Source: Francisella uliginis (lineage in GTDB: Bacteria > Pseudomonadota > Gammaproteobacteria > Francisellales > Francisellaceae). Taken from it: a stretch of DNA of 64,000 nt. The notes under the pieces were generated by a model. That model worked only from the letters and a program-made list of their open reading frames with translations, ran no database searches and was not told where the DNA came from. Positions 1-9,800 of the stretch are shown here, one piece after another. Position numbers and translations under genes: made by a program. The DNA is taken from NCBI RefSeq assembly GCF_001895265.1, contig NZ_CP016796.1:1798001-1862000 (forward strand). Direction: 5' to 3'. How positions within the stretch are numbered: the stretch's first letter is position 1; every line of letters begins with the position of its first letter.

Positions 1-1024
1 AATAAACCTTTTTATCACTTTTCAAACTCAATGACCTATATTTATAAATAGTTTTTATAGTATCTATAATATCACTCTCTTTCTTAGAATATGGATTATA
101 GTATCTTGTATACAAAATATAACTCGCTGCAAAAACTTCTTCAACAGATAATTTTCTTTTCCTTCTCTCACAAGTGATTCTATCATTGGTAATTCCCCAA
201 CCAGCATAAAATGGCATCCCAAAACACACGCATTCACAGCCAACAAGTAGAGCCTCAAACCCCATCCCTGAAGTTTTTGTATAAACTTTATCAAAATATT
301 TAAGCAAAGATATTGGATTTACATTTTCTGAAATAATAGTCACTCTATTACTTATATTATCAACTCTTATATCTGAGCCTTTCTTACCGCTTAAAACATC
401 TGGATGAACTTTCAGATAGATTTTAGCATTAGGGTTTTCTTCGATTGCTTCTCTAATCATATAATCAGTAGTAAACTGATTGGCTAAGCCATATTCAAGA
501 CTACTATCTCCAGCTGTTTGAGTTATAATGAGAATATTTTTTTTGCGCACCATGTCTTTCTGAACTTGATTCAGAATCTCTTTACTTCTCAACCCATATC
601 TTCCGCAAAAACTCTGATCCACATCCGGAGCATTGTTATATTTAGAAATATTATACTTTTTTATTAAAAATATCGCTTCTCTAGCCTTTGTCATAAGAGC
701 ATTATCTGCTAAAAAATCATAAGAATTTAAAATATTTTCTAATTTACTTGGTACTGTAGCATCATAATAAATACCCACATCATCTTCTACTAAACTAAAG
801 CTAGAACTATTATCAATACCAAGTCCTACAGAGCGAATAAAACCATCTTCTAAGAGAACATATGAGGAATTATGTTTTTTTGCTAGTTCTACAGCCTTAC
901 GCCCTGATTTTTTGCGACCCCAGCCATAAAAACAAGTGTGATCTTTTTTAAAAAAAATATACCTCTTAATATATAAAAAATTTTTTACATTTTCTATAAG
1001 GCTAGATGATGTGGTATATTTCAT
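1..1024 (-). CDS. kpsC: KpsC-family capsule beta-Kdo transferase (partial, 3' end outside the window)
   Basis: Reading the minus strand from the ATG at 1024 gives about 341 codons open to the window edge. KpsC (LipA/LpsZ family) adds beta-Kdo to the lipid terminus of group 2 capsules, using CMP-Kdo at the inner membrane. Visible family motifs are FYGWG near the N terminus, EDGFIRSVGLG about residues 59-69, KVHPDV about residue 205, and CFGMPFYAGWGITND about residues 262-276. KpsC is normally about 650-700 residues with two related transferase halves, so only the first half and a little more is seen. The start overlaps the stop of the upstream gene by four bases (ATGA), so it is translationally coupled as the last visible gene of the long capsule operon. 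Family assignment is secure. The sugar donor follows from the family. Confidence 0.9.
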   Translation of the reverse strand, partial: MKYTTSSSLIENVKNFLYIKRYIFFKKDHTCFYGWGRKKSGRKAVELAKKHNSSYVLLEDGFIRSVGLGIDNSSSFSLVEDDVGIYYDATVPSKLENILNSYDFLADNALMTKAREAIFLIKKYNISKYNNAPDVDQSFCGRYGLRSKEILNQVQKDMVRKKNILIITQTAGDSSLEYGLANQFTTDYMIREAIEENPNAKIYLKVHPDVLSGKKGSDIRVDNISNRVTIISENVNPISLLKYFDKVYTKTSGMGFEALLVGCECVCFGMPFYAGWGITNDRITCERRKRKLSVEEVFAASYILYTRYYNPYSKKESDIIDTIKTIYKYRSLSLKSDKKVY

Positions 1025-2913
1025 ACAAAAAGTAGCCCCTTTCCTTGCCAGCTTTTTAAAATCTCTTTTTCTCTTACCCAATTATGTCTCTCACTAGGCA
1101 TATATTCAGCACTCGAAAAATGGTAGCTTTCTTTATCTAAATCCAAATCAAATCCAACAGCACTTATCTCATTCCAACTACCTCGTATACAAAATAAGTA
1201 ATACAACATCATAATACCAGAACTTGGAGGAGAACCACAAAGCTTAACTAGATATTTCCAAACATATAATGGAAAGTCTATTGTATTTAACTTTTTCTTG
1301 CCTAAAAAAAGTTTTCTTACACTTTCTTTGTACAAAACTTGAGGCCCACTTATAACTCTCCATTTTGAACTTCTAGATAGATCTCTATCTCTGAAGGCTG
1401 GTGAACATACCCATATATCTATTTTATTACCCCTAAACTTATTGAAACCATCAAACCAATCATTAAACCTTATCACAAACTCATGTGCATCAATATATTC
1501 ATTTAAATCTTTTTTTATTAATGCATTACCCACCACACATATGTTTTTAGCATAAGAAATATCATTTAGAAAATTAATATTTTTCTCTTCATTCATACAT
1601 TTCTCAAATTCATTCTTTAAATCTCTTACAATTTGATCATATTTATAATTAATTTTATAATTTTTCTTAACAAGATTATTATACTGCCTTTCATTAAGGT
1701 GGTAACCAAGATCTCTACGAAAAACACAATAATCAATATACCTATTAAATGATTTTCTATGGATATATGCTTTTTTATACAATTCTAATGTTTTTAAACT
1801 ATACTCCCCAGCATTTCTCTTATTTACAGCTATCTTGTGAAAATACTTTTCTCTACCTTTTTTATACTTACTCATACTAAGCTCTTTTGATACAAAACGA
1901 TTTAGAGATGTAGCAACACTATAGATATTTGCCTTTTCTATTATTTTACTCCTAAGATTATTTACTATATACTTATAATATCTTTTATCTTTATATAGCA
2001 TATCTAAAAGAGTTTTCCATTCACTCAAATCTTTTGCTATAATCGCACCGCTATCTACAAACCTCCTATTATCCCAAATGTCTGAACATAATGTTGGTGC
2101 ATTAAAATATGCTGCCTCTATAACTTTCAAAGCTGATTTACATTCAGTAAAAGGAGTAATTTCTAATGGTGCTATATTCAACCATATATTTTTAAATCTT
2201 TTATAATATTCACCAAAAGACACTTTATTATAGAAAAATATTCTTTTATGCATTAATTTTTGAGTTTGGCAAATTGCACCACATATATGCAATTCGACAT
2301 CACTATATTTATTAATAAAATCGGCTAATATTTTCTCCACGATTAGTAAATCTTTATCGTGGCTTTTCGTTCCTGGAAAATATGTAATCTTCTTAATTCT
2401 TAACTTACTTTCTTCAAAGCTTTTGCCTAACCAGTTATAGTGGAAACTATTCGTTAAAAGATATTTTTTGATCTTTGGAAAGATATAGTCACACTTATCC
2501 ATTAATGGTTTTGTTGAAAATGTACATATTTTAAAAAGTTGAAGAGCTTTTTTATTTCTCGTATACATTTTTCTTACTTTTTTTAAGGATAAGATTCCAT
2601 TAATCACCGCGGGGCTATATTTTGCCCAAGTATAGTCAAAAATTAAATCATCAAAATCTGCGATACAAAGAGTTCTCTTTTTTGAAGCGATTTTAACAAC
2701 CAAAGATAATTTCCACGAATATGACGGTCTATGAAAAACTATAACATCAACGCTGCTATTTAATAAGAAAGGTAATTCACTTATATGACAGATTGTAACC
2801 TTTGACCCAATACTTTCCAAAGCTAGCGATAAATTTTCGCATCTATATATAAAAGATGGATCCTTCATATATAAACGGCTATTTTTATTACATGCTACAA
2901 AAAAATAATGCAT
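1021..2913 (-). CDS. Two-domain glycosyltransferase: GT4/GT1-like N-terminal domain fused to a GT29 sialyltransferase-like domain
   Basis: The protein has 630 residues. Residues 1-345 look like a GT-B glycosyltransferase, with CIADFDDLIFDY near 83-94 and an acceptor-side segment ending in a KVIEAAYFNAPTLCSD region at 263-278. After a basic linker, residues about 455-630 carry the GT29 marks: a sialylmotif-L-like segment with VVGNALI and FVIRFND (460-485), a motif-S-like segment with PPSSGIMMLYYLF (562-574) followed by AVGFD, and a VS-type H610-x4-E615. GT29 enzymes normally use CMP-sialic acid. No sialic acid synthesis gene (neuABC type) is visible in the window, so the donor may come from elsewhere or may be CMP-Kdo. 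The gene lies two bases downstream of rmlB and overlaps kpsC. Its role as a chain-building or chain-capping enzyme of the capsule is inferred. Confidence 0.8.
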   Translation of the reverse strand: MHYFFVACNKNSRLYMKDPSFIYRCENLSLALESIGSKVTICHISELPFLLNSSVDVIVFHRPSYSWKLSLVVKIASKKRTLCIADFDDLIFDYTWAKYSPAVINGILSLKKVRKMYTRNKKALQLFKICTFSTKPLMDKCDYIFPKIKKYLLTNSFHYNWLGKSFEESKLRIKKITYFPGTKSHDKDLLIVEKILADFINKYSDVELHICGAICQTQKLMHKRIFFYNKVSFGEYYKRFKNIWLNIAPLEITPFTECKSALKVIEAAYFNAPTLCSDIWDNRRFVDSGAIIAKDLSEWKTLLDMLYKDKRYYKYIVNNLRSKIIEKANIYSVATSLNRFVSKELSMSKYKKGREKYFHKIAVNKRNAGEYSLKTLELYKKAYIHRKSFNRYIDYCVFRRDLGYHLNERQYNNLVKKNYKINYKYDQIVRDLKNEFEKCMNEEKNINFLNDISYAKNICVVGNALIKKDLNEYIDAHEFVIRFNDWFDGFNKFRGNKIDIWVCSPAFRDRDLSRSSKWRVISGPQVLYKESVRKLFLGKKKLNTIDFPLYVWKYLVKLCGSPPSSGIMMLYYLFCIRGSWNEISAVGFDLDLDKESYHFSSAEYMPSERHNWVREKEILKSWQGKGLLFV

Positions 2914-2915
2914 TT

Positions 2916-3950
2916 TTACCTATATAAAAATTTAAGTAAATACCAATCAATTGTTTTAATAATACCAGTATCAAAGTTTTCATCTGCCTGCCAACCTAAT
3001 TCTTTTTCAAGCTTAGTAGCGTCTATAGCATAACGTCTATCATGCCCAGCTCTATCCTCGACAAAAGTAATTTGTTCTTTATATGACTTAGTTTTAGGTA
3101 CGCGCTCATCAAGTATAGAACATATTCTATCTACTATCTGTAAATTAGTCCTCTCATTTCTACCGCCGATATTGTATGTTTCTCCCTTTTTACCATTATG
3201 GTATACTAAATCTACCCCTTTACAATGGTCTAACACATACAACCAATCACGGATATTTTTACCATCGCCATATATTGGTATTGGATTACCTTTTAAAGCA
3301 TTTCTAATAATTGTTGGAATTAATTTTTCATCATGTTGTTTAGGACCATAATTATTTGAACAGTTTGTAATCACACAATCCATACCAAATGTTTCCACAT
3401 ACGATCTAACAATCATATCTGAAGATGCTTTAGATGCTGAGTATGGCGAGTTAGGCGCATAAGGTGTTGCTTCTGTAAATAAATCATTTGGATCATCTGA
3501 AAGTGTTCCATACACTTCATCAGTAGAGATATGATGAAATCTACACTCTTCATATCCATCCTTATATCTAAATGGCTTTTCCATCCAATATTTCTTAGCC
3601 ACATCTACTAATGTATAAGTACCATTTACATTAGTTTGTACGAATAGACCTGGGTTTTTAATAGAATTATCTACATGTGATTCGGCTGCAAAATGTATCA
3701 CTCCACGAATATTATATTCTTCAAAAATAAACTCAATTAAATCCCTATTACAAATATTTCCTTTAATAAACTTATATCTGTGGTGATCTTCAACCTCTGT
3801 CAAATTAGCTAAATCACCAGCATAGGTTAGCAAATCAATATTTACAATATTATAATCCCGATACTTATCTAAAAAATATGGTACAAAATTAGCCCCTATA
3901 AATCCCGCACAGCCTGTAACTAATATTGTTTTATTTGTATTATTAAACAT
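2916..3950 (-). CDS. rmlB: dTDP-glucose 4,6-dehydratase
   Basis: The 344-residue product is of family length and performs the second step of dTDP-L-rhamnose synthesis in the cytosol, converting dTDP-glucose to dTDP-4-keto-6-deoxyglucose with bound NAD. The N terminus has the Rossmann signature TGCAGFIGANF. The catalytic region shows STDEVYG and the YSASK active-site tyrosine-lysine pair, followed by NNYGPKQHDEKLIP, which is typical of RmlB. It follows rmlD by four bases and precedes the GT-GT29 fusion by two bases. Gene order in this operon is rmlA-rmlC-rmlD-rmlB, so a complete dTDP-rhamnose pathway is encoded beside the capsule glycosyltransferases. Confidence 0.95.
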   Translation of the reverse strand: MFNNTNKTILVTGCAGFIGANFVPYFLDKYRDYNIVNIDLLTYAGDLANLTEVEDHHRYKFIKGNICNRDLIEFIFEEYNIRGVIHFAAESHVDNSIKNPGLFVQTNVNGTYTLVDVAKKYWMEKPFRYKDGYEECRFHHISTDEVYGTLSDDPNDLFTEATPYAPNSPYSASKASSDMIVRSYVETFGMDCVITNCSNNYGPKQHDEKLIPTIIRNALKGNPIPIYGDGKNIRDWLYVLDHCKGVDLVYHNGKKGETYNIGGRNERTNLQIVDRICSILDERVPKTKSYKEQITFVEDRAGHDRRYAIDATKLEKELGWQADENFDTGIIKTIDWYLLKFLYR

Positions 3951-3954
3951 TTTT

Positions 3955-4833
3955 TTATAAATCCTTTTGTAGTCTTTTTATACAGTCACTTAATGAATCC
4001 TTCCAATATGGAATAGATATTCCAAAATGCTGTTTTATCTTTTTCTTATTTAATAAACTATAATGTGGTCGCTTTGCAGGTGTTGGAAAATCTATTGTTT
4101 CAATAGGATTAATTTCACAATTCAATTTTGCTAACGTCATAATTTCTTTAGCAAAATCATACCAACTTAATACTCCTTCATTAGAGTAGTTATATATTTT
4201 CACACTTTCATTATCAAGCTTAGGCAATATTTTTAGTATAGTCATAGCTAAATCTTTAGCATAAGTAGGAGAGCCTACTTGATCAAAAATCACACCTAAA
4301 GAATTTTTATCTTTACCTAAACGCAACATAGTTTTGACAAAGTTAGTACCAAAATATGAATACACCCAAGAAGTTCTAATAATTATTGATTTCTTTGGGT
4401 TTATACTTTGTATAGCCATCTCACCAGCTAACTTAGTAGAGCCATAAACACTCTGCGGATTTGTTTTATCGTTCTCAAGATAAGGCTTAAAGCTTTCACC
4501 ATTAAAAATATAATCCGTAGATATATGTATTAATCTCAAATTATGCTCTTTCGCAATTTTAGCCATATTTACAACAGCTAGATGATTTACTTTATTAGCC
4601 ATTTCATAATCTGATTCTGCTTTATCAACAGCCGTATATGCTGCACAATTAATAATAGCATCTATATTATTGTTCAGAATAAATTCTTTTACAGCTTCAT
4701 TATCACTAACATCTAAAAAATCTCTAGAAATAAAATAAAACTTATATTTTTGTTCTTCGATTCTTAGGCTTTGAGCAAGCTCTTTAATTTCAGATCCTAG
4801 CTGTCCATTACTTCCAGTTACAAGAACATTCAT
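3955..4833 (-). CDS. rmlD: dTDP-4-dehydrorhamnose reductase
   Basis: This 292-residue SDR-family reductase performs the last step to dTDP-L-rhamnose. The NAD(P)-binding motif TGSNGQLG lies at residues 6-13. The STDYIFNG segment and the YGSTKLAGE segment carry the catalytic Thr/Ser-Tyr-Lys set, and IIRTSWVYS follows, all standard for RmlD. It lies between rmlC (19 bases upstream) and rmlB (four bases downstream), so co-transcription is very likely. Nothing unusual is seen in length or active site. Confidence 0.95.
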   Translation of the reverse strand: MNVLVTGSNGQLGSEIKELAQSLRIEEQKYKFYFISRDFLDVSDNEAVKEFILNNNIDAIINCAAYTAVDKAESDYEMANKVNHLAVVNMAKIAKEHNLRLIHISTDYIFNGESFKPYLENDKTNPQSVYGSTKLAGEMAIQSINPKKSIIIRTSWVYSYFGTNFVKTMLRLGKDKNSLGVIFDQVGSPTYAKDLAMTILKILPKLDNESVKIYNYSNEGVLSWYDFAKEIMTLAKLNCEINPIETIDFPTPAKRPHYSLLNKKKIKQHFGISIPYWKDSLSDCIKRLQKDL

Positions 4834-4852
4834 ACATCATTTCCAACTTATC

Positions 4853-5428
4853 TTATTTATAGTAATTAACACCATATTCAAACAAATCTTTTGTTTGTGA
4901 AAGCTTAGGCTGTGCCTTGTCTTTTGTTGACAATCTTAAATCTGAATTTGGAACTTGCCAATCTATAGCAATATCGCTATCATCAAATGCTATACCTCTA
5001 TCACATTCTGGTGAATAGTAACTATCTACCTTATAAGCAAATATAGTATCATCCTCTAATACCACAAAACCATGAGCAAAACCTCTTGGGACTAGTAATT
5101 GCTTTTTGTTCTCAGCACTTAACTCAACTGCAACATGCTTACCAAAAGTAGGACTGCCTTTCCGAATATCTACCGCCACATCAAGAACGCGTCCCTGTAT
5201 AACTCTTACAAGCTTAGTTTGTGCATGTGGAGCCAACTGATAATGTAAGCCTCTTATTACACCATAGGAGCTTTTTGACTCATTATCCTGACAAAAATTA
5301 ATTTTATAACCTAAAAAGTCAAACAATTTATCCTCACGGAAAGTTTCAACAAAGTATCCTCTATCATCTCCATGAACTGTTGGCTCACAGATTATTATAT
5401 CTGCAATAGCTGTACGCGTAAAATTCAT
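4853..5428 (-). CDS. rmlC: dTDP-4-dehydrorhamnose 3,5-epimerase
   Basis: This 191-residue cupin epimerase converts dTDP-4-keto-6-deoxyglucose to dTDP-4-keto-rhamnose. Diagnostic segments are [31 protein letters not shown] (containing the catalytic histidine region), [18 protein letters not shown], and [12 protein letters not shown]. Its start codon overlaps the rmlA stop (5425-5428), so the two are translationally coupled. It is part of the complete rmlACDB set. Confidence 0.95.
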   Translation of the reverse strand: MNFTRTAIADIIICEPTVHGDDRGYFVETFREDKLFDFLGYKINFCQDNESKSSYGVIRGLHYQLAPHAQTKLVRVIQGRVLDVAVDIRKGSPTFGKHVAVELSAENKKQLLVPRGFAHGFVVLEDDTIFAYKVDSYYSPECDRGIAFDDSDIAIDWQVPNSDLRLSTKDKAQPKLSQTKDLFEYGVNYYK

Positions 5429-6315
5429 CGCTCTATAGTCCCTTCTTCTGCTCTTCTTATAAGATATTGGCCATACTGATTTTTCTTAAGAGGTTGCGCT
5501 AATTCTAAAAGTTTCTCTTTTGAAATATAGCCCATTTCATAAGCTATCTCTTCAAGACATGCTACCTTTAAACCCTGTCTATGTTCTATAGTCTGAATAA
5601 AGTTACTAGCTTCAAGCATACTCTCATGCGTACCTGTATCCAACCATGCATGCCCTCTGCCCATAGTTTTAACTTTTAGTCTTTTTTCTTCAAGGTATAT
5701 TTGATTTAAACTAGATATTTCTAACTCTCCACGCTCTGATGGTTTAACCATTTTTGCTTTTTCAACGACATCATTCGGATAAAAATACAATCCTACTACT
5801 GCATAATTAGATTTTGGATTTTTTGGCTTTTCTTCAATACTTACAACATTACCATCAGCATCAAAATCTGCCACCCCATATCTATGTGGATCATTTACTC
5901 TATAACCAAAAACTGTACCTACATTTGCATCTTTAGCATTTACAATAGCCTTTGTAAGCAGCTTGTACAAACCATGGCCATAAAAAACATTATCTCCTAA
6001 GATCAAACAAGCATCATCACCTGCTAGGAACTTTTCTGCTAATATAAATGCTTGAGCTAAACCATCTGGGTTAGGTTGTATTACGTATTCTAATTTAATA
6101 CCCAAATCTGAGCCATCTCCTAAAAGATTTTTGAAACTAGGTTGATCAGCCTCCGTAGTAATAATTAGAACTTCCTTCAAACCAGCTAGCATCAACACAG
6201 ATAATGGGTAGTAAATCAATGGTTTATCATATATCGGAGTTAATTGCTTACTCACACCTTTAGTTATTGGATATAACCTCGTACCACTGCCACCAGCCAA
6301 TATTATCCCTTTCAT
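5425..6315 (-). CDS. rmlA: Glucose-1-phosphate thymidylyltransferase
   Basis: This 296-residue nucleotidyltransferase makes dTDP-glucose from glucose 1-phosphate and dTTP and commits carbon to dTDP-rhamnose. The N-terminal signature [18 protein letters not shown] and the segments [13 protein letters not shown] and [13 protein letters not shown] are characteristic of the short RmlA class. It is preceded by a 36-base gap after the tagD-like gene, one of the longer gaps in this operon, which could hold a weak internal regulatory site, although no clear promoter was recognised. It overlaps rmlC downstream. Confidence 0.95.
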   Translation of the reverse strand: MKGIILAGGSGTRLYPITKGVSKQLTPIYDKPLIYYPLSVLMLAGLKEVLIITTEADQPSFKNLLGDGSDLGIKLEYVIQPNPDGLAQAFILAEKFLAGDDACLILGDNVFYGHGLYKLLTKAIVNAKDANVGTVFGYRVNDPHRYGVADFDADGNVVSIEEKPKNPKSNYAVVGLYFYPNDVVEKAKMVKPSERGELEISSLNQIYLEEKRLKVKTMGRGHAWLDTGTHESMLEASNFIQTIEHRQGLKVACLEEIAYEMGYISKEKLLELAQPLKKNQYGQYLIRRAEEGTIER

Positions 6316-6351
6316 ATACTTATTCCTTTCACCCTTTACAAATTTTATCTA

Positions 6352-6816
6352 TTATTCTAAATCTTTTTTTAGCACTTCTAAAACACTAAGAGCATTAATT
6401 ATCTCATTTTTAGGAATTGATAAAAAAGATGTCAACGATTTTTTGAGCTGTGTAGTAGAGATATTTTTTGTCCTTTCTAAGTAACAAACATCACAAAAAT
6501 CTTTTAGAAAGTCAAATTCTCCTTTCCAATCATCACCTATTGCAAAAATATCTATATTATACTTTTGAACATCTTCAATCTTTTGCTCCCAAGTTTCTTC
6601 AGGAATAACTTTTTTAACAAATTTTATACTTTCTACAACTTCAGCTCTTTGCTCATATGGGATTAAAACTTTTTTATTTTTTTTTTGATTAAATTCATCA
6701 GTAGACACTGCTACAATAACTTCTTCAGCCATTCTAGAAAGCCTCTCCAGTAGTCTTAAATGTCCAATATGAAACATATCAAAAGTTCCATAAGTAATAA
6801 TTCTTTTCTTTTTCAT
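6352..6816 (-). CDS. tagD: Glycerol-3-phosphate cytidylyltransferase-like protein (TagD/GCT family)
   Basis: This 154-residue nucleotidyltransferase has YGTFDMFHIGHLRLLERL at the N terminus, containing the HxGH motif, and an RTKNISTT segment near residue 117 that corresponds to the RTxGISTT signature of CTP:glycerol-3-phosphate cytidylyltransferases. The expected reaction is CTP + glycerol 3-phosphate to CDP-glycerol. The upstream gene, whose stop is three bases away, contains a CDP-glycerol glycerophosphotransferase domain that would use this product, which supports the assignment. The coding strand contains a run of ten adenines (plus-strand T run 6677-6686) that could slip. Other cytidylyltransferases of this family (ethanolamine phosphate, or the heptose branch) are alternatives. 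Context favours glycerol. Confidence 0.85.
   Translation of the reverse strand: MKKKRIITYGTFDMFHIGHLRLLERLSRMAEEVIVAVSTDEFNQKKNKKVLIPYEQRAEVVESIKFVKKVIPEETWEQKIEDVQKYNIDIFAIGDDWKGEFDFLKDFCDVCYLERTKNISTTQLKKSLTSFLSIPKNEIINALSVLEVLKKDLE
6677..6686 (-). repeat. A10 homopolymer inside the tagD-like gene
   Basis: The plus strand shows ten consecutive T residues (A10 on the coding strand), preceded by a run of six T after one interrupting A. The tract lies about residue 44-46 of the 154-residue TagD-like protein. A one-base slip would truncate the enzyme early. Whether it varies in populations is unknown. Confidence 0.9.
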
Positions 6817-6819
6817 TTA

Positions 6820-9800
6820 CTATCTCTCTATCTGGTTTATACAATCAACAATCCTTTTTGAACTTTTACCATCTGTAAATTTATGAAAGATCTGCTTTTT
6901 AATAAAATATGAACTATCATTTGGCTTATAACCATTATAATGATACTTCTGCAAAGATTCTATTAATTGTTCTACATTATCACAAATATCACCAGGAAAT
7001 ACAAAGTTCAAATCATAAAACGTTCCTCTTTCCTTTTCTCTATAAGCTTCATAATCATATGCAAAACTTATCATTGGTTTATTTGTCAGCATAAAATCAA
7101 CAAAACAACTTGAATAATCTGTTATTAATAAATCAGTTTTTCTATATATAGGCTCTATAGTCTCAAATTTGGCACTCCCCATATTAATCACATTTGAGTT
7201 TACTAATTGTGAACTATAACTATTAGATGTATCAGCCATGTGTTCTCTAATCCCTAGGACAAGATTATTTTTTTCTAAATATTTATACAAAACTTTCTTT
7301 TCTTCTTCAGAAAAGTTATAGTAAGCTTCTTTTTGAGCATTTCTAAATGTTGGAGCATATAATATCAGCTTTCTGCCATCTAAAATCCTATTAAGTCTAC
7401 ATATATCATCACGAAGCTCTTTAGGTAAATCACTCTCTTGCTTTATAATAAAGTCATGTCTCGGCAGACCTGTTAACCAAATATCACTATACTTTAAAGG
7501 ATAGAAACTAGCAGACATTGCTAACCTATCTATATCCGAAGACGATATCACAGCATAGCACTTAGAATTATGAACATTAATTATGCTGTCTAATTTGCTC
7601 TGTGTATCCAGAGAAGCAACACCTATTCTTTTAAAAGGTATTCCATGCCAAAGATTTATGAACTTATGCTTTTTGTCATCTAATGGAAAAGGAATATTAA
7701 TAACTGGTGAATGCTTAACAAATAAAAACTCAGAAACTAATAAATATTCCTGAGACTTTTTACTATAAAGAGGTAAAATTTCAACATTAGTACCGTCCAC
7801 ATTTACATGCCTACTTCTAAAAAGTATTATTTTTTTTATTTTACTGTCATTTTTAACCTCTTCAAAAACTGCTCTGGTATTATCATCAAAGCCATGATTA
7901 TACGCACACACAGGAAATATCCATACCCCTTTTTTAACTTTAGATTTCTTATCTAGTTCAGAAAATTCAACATCAGTAAAAAGTTCTCCATAATTATCAA
8001 TATTAAGATTTTTATATAATTTTGATGCATCAGCTACTCTATAGACATTACTTCTAATAGGCGCAATATCCAAGCTTGGTCTAAGTTTTTGTAATTCATC
8101 CTCCCATGTGTATAATTTTTTTTCTTTATAATGATTTTCTGTCAAAAAAAATCTTTTAAAAAAAGGAAAACCTTTTTTAATCATTTTATAAATATTATTT
8201 GTATACACAGGCTGAAATGGATATAAATGATCCATAAAAGTTTCAAAATCGTAACCGCTTGATATAAGATATTTAGTAAGACCTATCTCATATTTCATAA
8301 TCAATCTTTTTTTATCTTTTTGTTTAGATATATTGTTAATAAAATTCTGAAACTTTTTATCTTTTATAACATTTTTTCTAAATGATAAAAAGTATGAACC
8401 AATATGAAAATCAAACAAATTCTCTTGAAAATAATCTTTTAAATAATTTTCCTTTATTTTTGAAATCAATATTTCCTTTTTGAATTTATTTGAAGGTTTA
8501 TTCCTTGTAGCATATAACCCCTTTGTTGCTTGCATACCCCACCATGAAGTTTCTTTCGAATCCATTTTTTTAAACACTTCATCAAGAGAATTTATAAGGT
8601 AACTACTATCATTTACAAACAATAACTCATCATACTTTTCTATCTCATTCCATCCTATATGATATTTAGCTAATCTTTTATAAGAACCAAAATCATATTC
8701 TCCGTGCCTATATGCCCAAGCTCCTTTAACATAAGGCTTCAACTTCTCAATTTGTTCATCTTGAAGCTGACTATCACTTAAAAAATAAACATCACAATAA
8801 TTTGAAAGTTCTTTTATAAAAATAATTACACTCTCATCAATAACACCATCTTTATCATAACCTGCAAAAAGACAAATTCTTTTAGGATTTTCCTTTAATA
8901 CTATCTTTTTCTTTAACTTTGGGTAATCTGGTTTTAATTTATAACCTTTCTTCTTACCTATAAGTTCATAATGTAATATAGGATTTATATCATGAATAGA
9001 GTTTTGTAAATATTCCTCCTGATACCAGTAAACATCTATCTTATAACTTGGTAATCTATTCTCTTTCCAGCCAAAATTACAGTAATGTAATATAGGATCA
9101 ACTTTAGCTTTAGCAATATCAACATATTCATCAAGATAAAATGACTGATCAAATAAACCACTATTTTTAACAATTTCTTTGGAATAATTCATAGATTGAA
9201 TTTGTTGAATAGCTATACTCTCTATTGAGCGTTCTTGCCAAACGTATGCTCTAGAACCTTTTAACTTATCTAAAATCAAATTTTTGTTTTCAATAATATT
9301 ACAAAGCTCTTCAAACCATCTATTATTATTAACTCTTACTGAATATTCCCCAATTTTTTCACCACTATATGGTGTTAATTCTGATAAAACTGGTAATATA
9401 CCAATAGCCAAGTAATCTAAAAATTTTATATCTGTTTTACATATATTAAAATCATCATCTACTAATGGAGCAATACCAACATGATAACCTGTTAGCTTAT
9501 CCATTATTTTCATAAAATCGTAGTAAGAAATATTCTTATCAGAAAATTTAATAAACTTAAGCCAAGAATTTTCTTTCTCAGTAGACACCCCTCCTAGTAC
9601 AGAAACCTCAAACTTATCAGGATATTTTTCATATAATTTTTCAAATGCTGGATAAGCTAAACTATAAAAATCATCTTCATGCGTTCTAGTACCCATATAT
9701 AAAAACTTTATTTTATCTTTTATTTCTATATTCTGGGATGCTGAAAATTTATTTGGCCAAAACCTAGGATCAAGTGCATTGGGTATTACCAATTGTTTCT

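Noticed and set aside
64-294. A 76-residue open frame on the minus strand
   Set aside because: It is an out-of-frame shadow of the partial kpsC gene. The real frame reads GFEALL and FGMPFYAGWG through the same bases.
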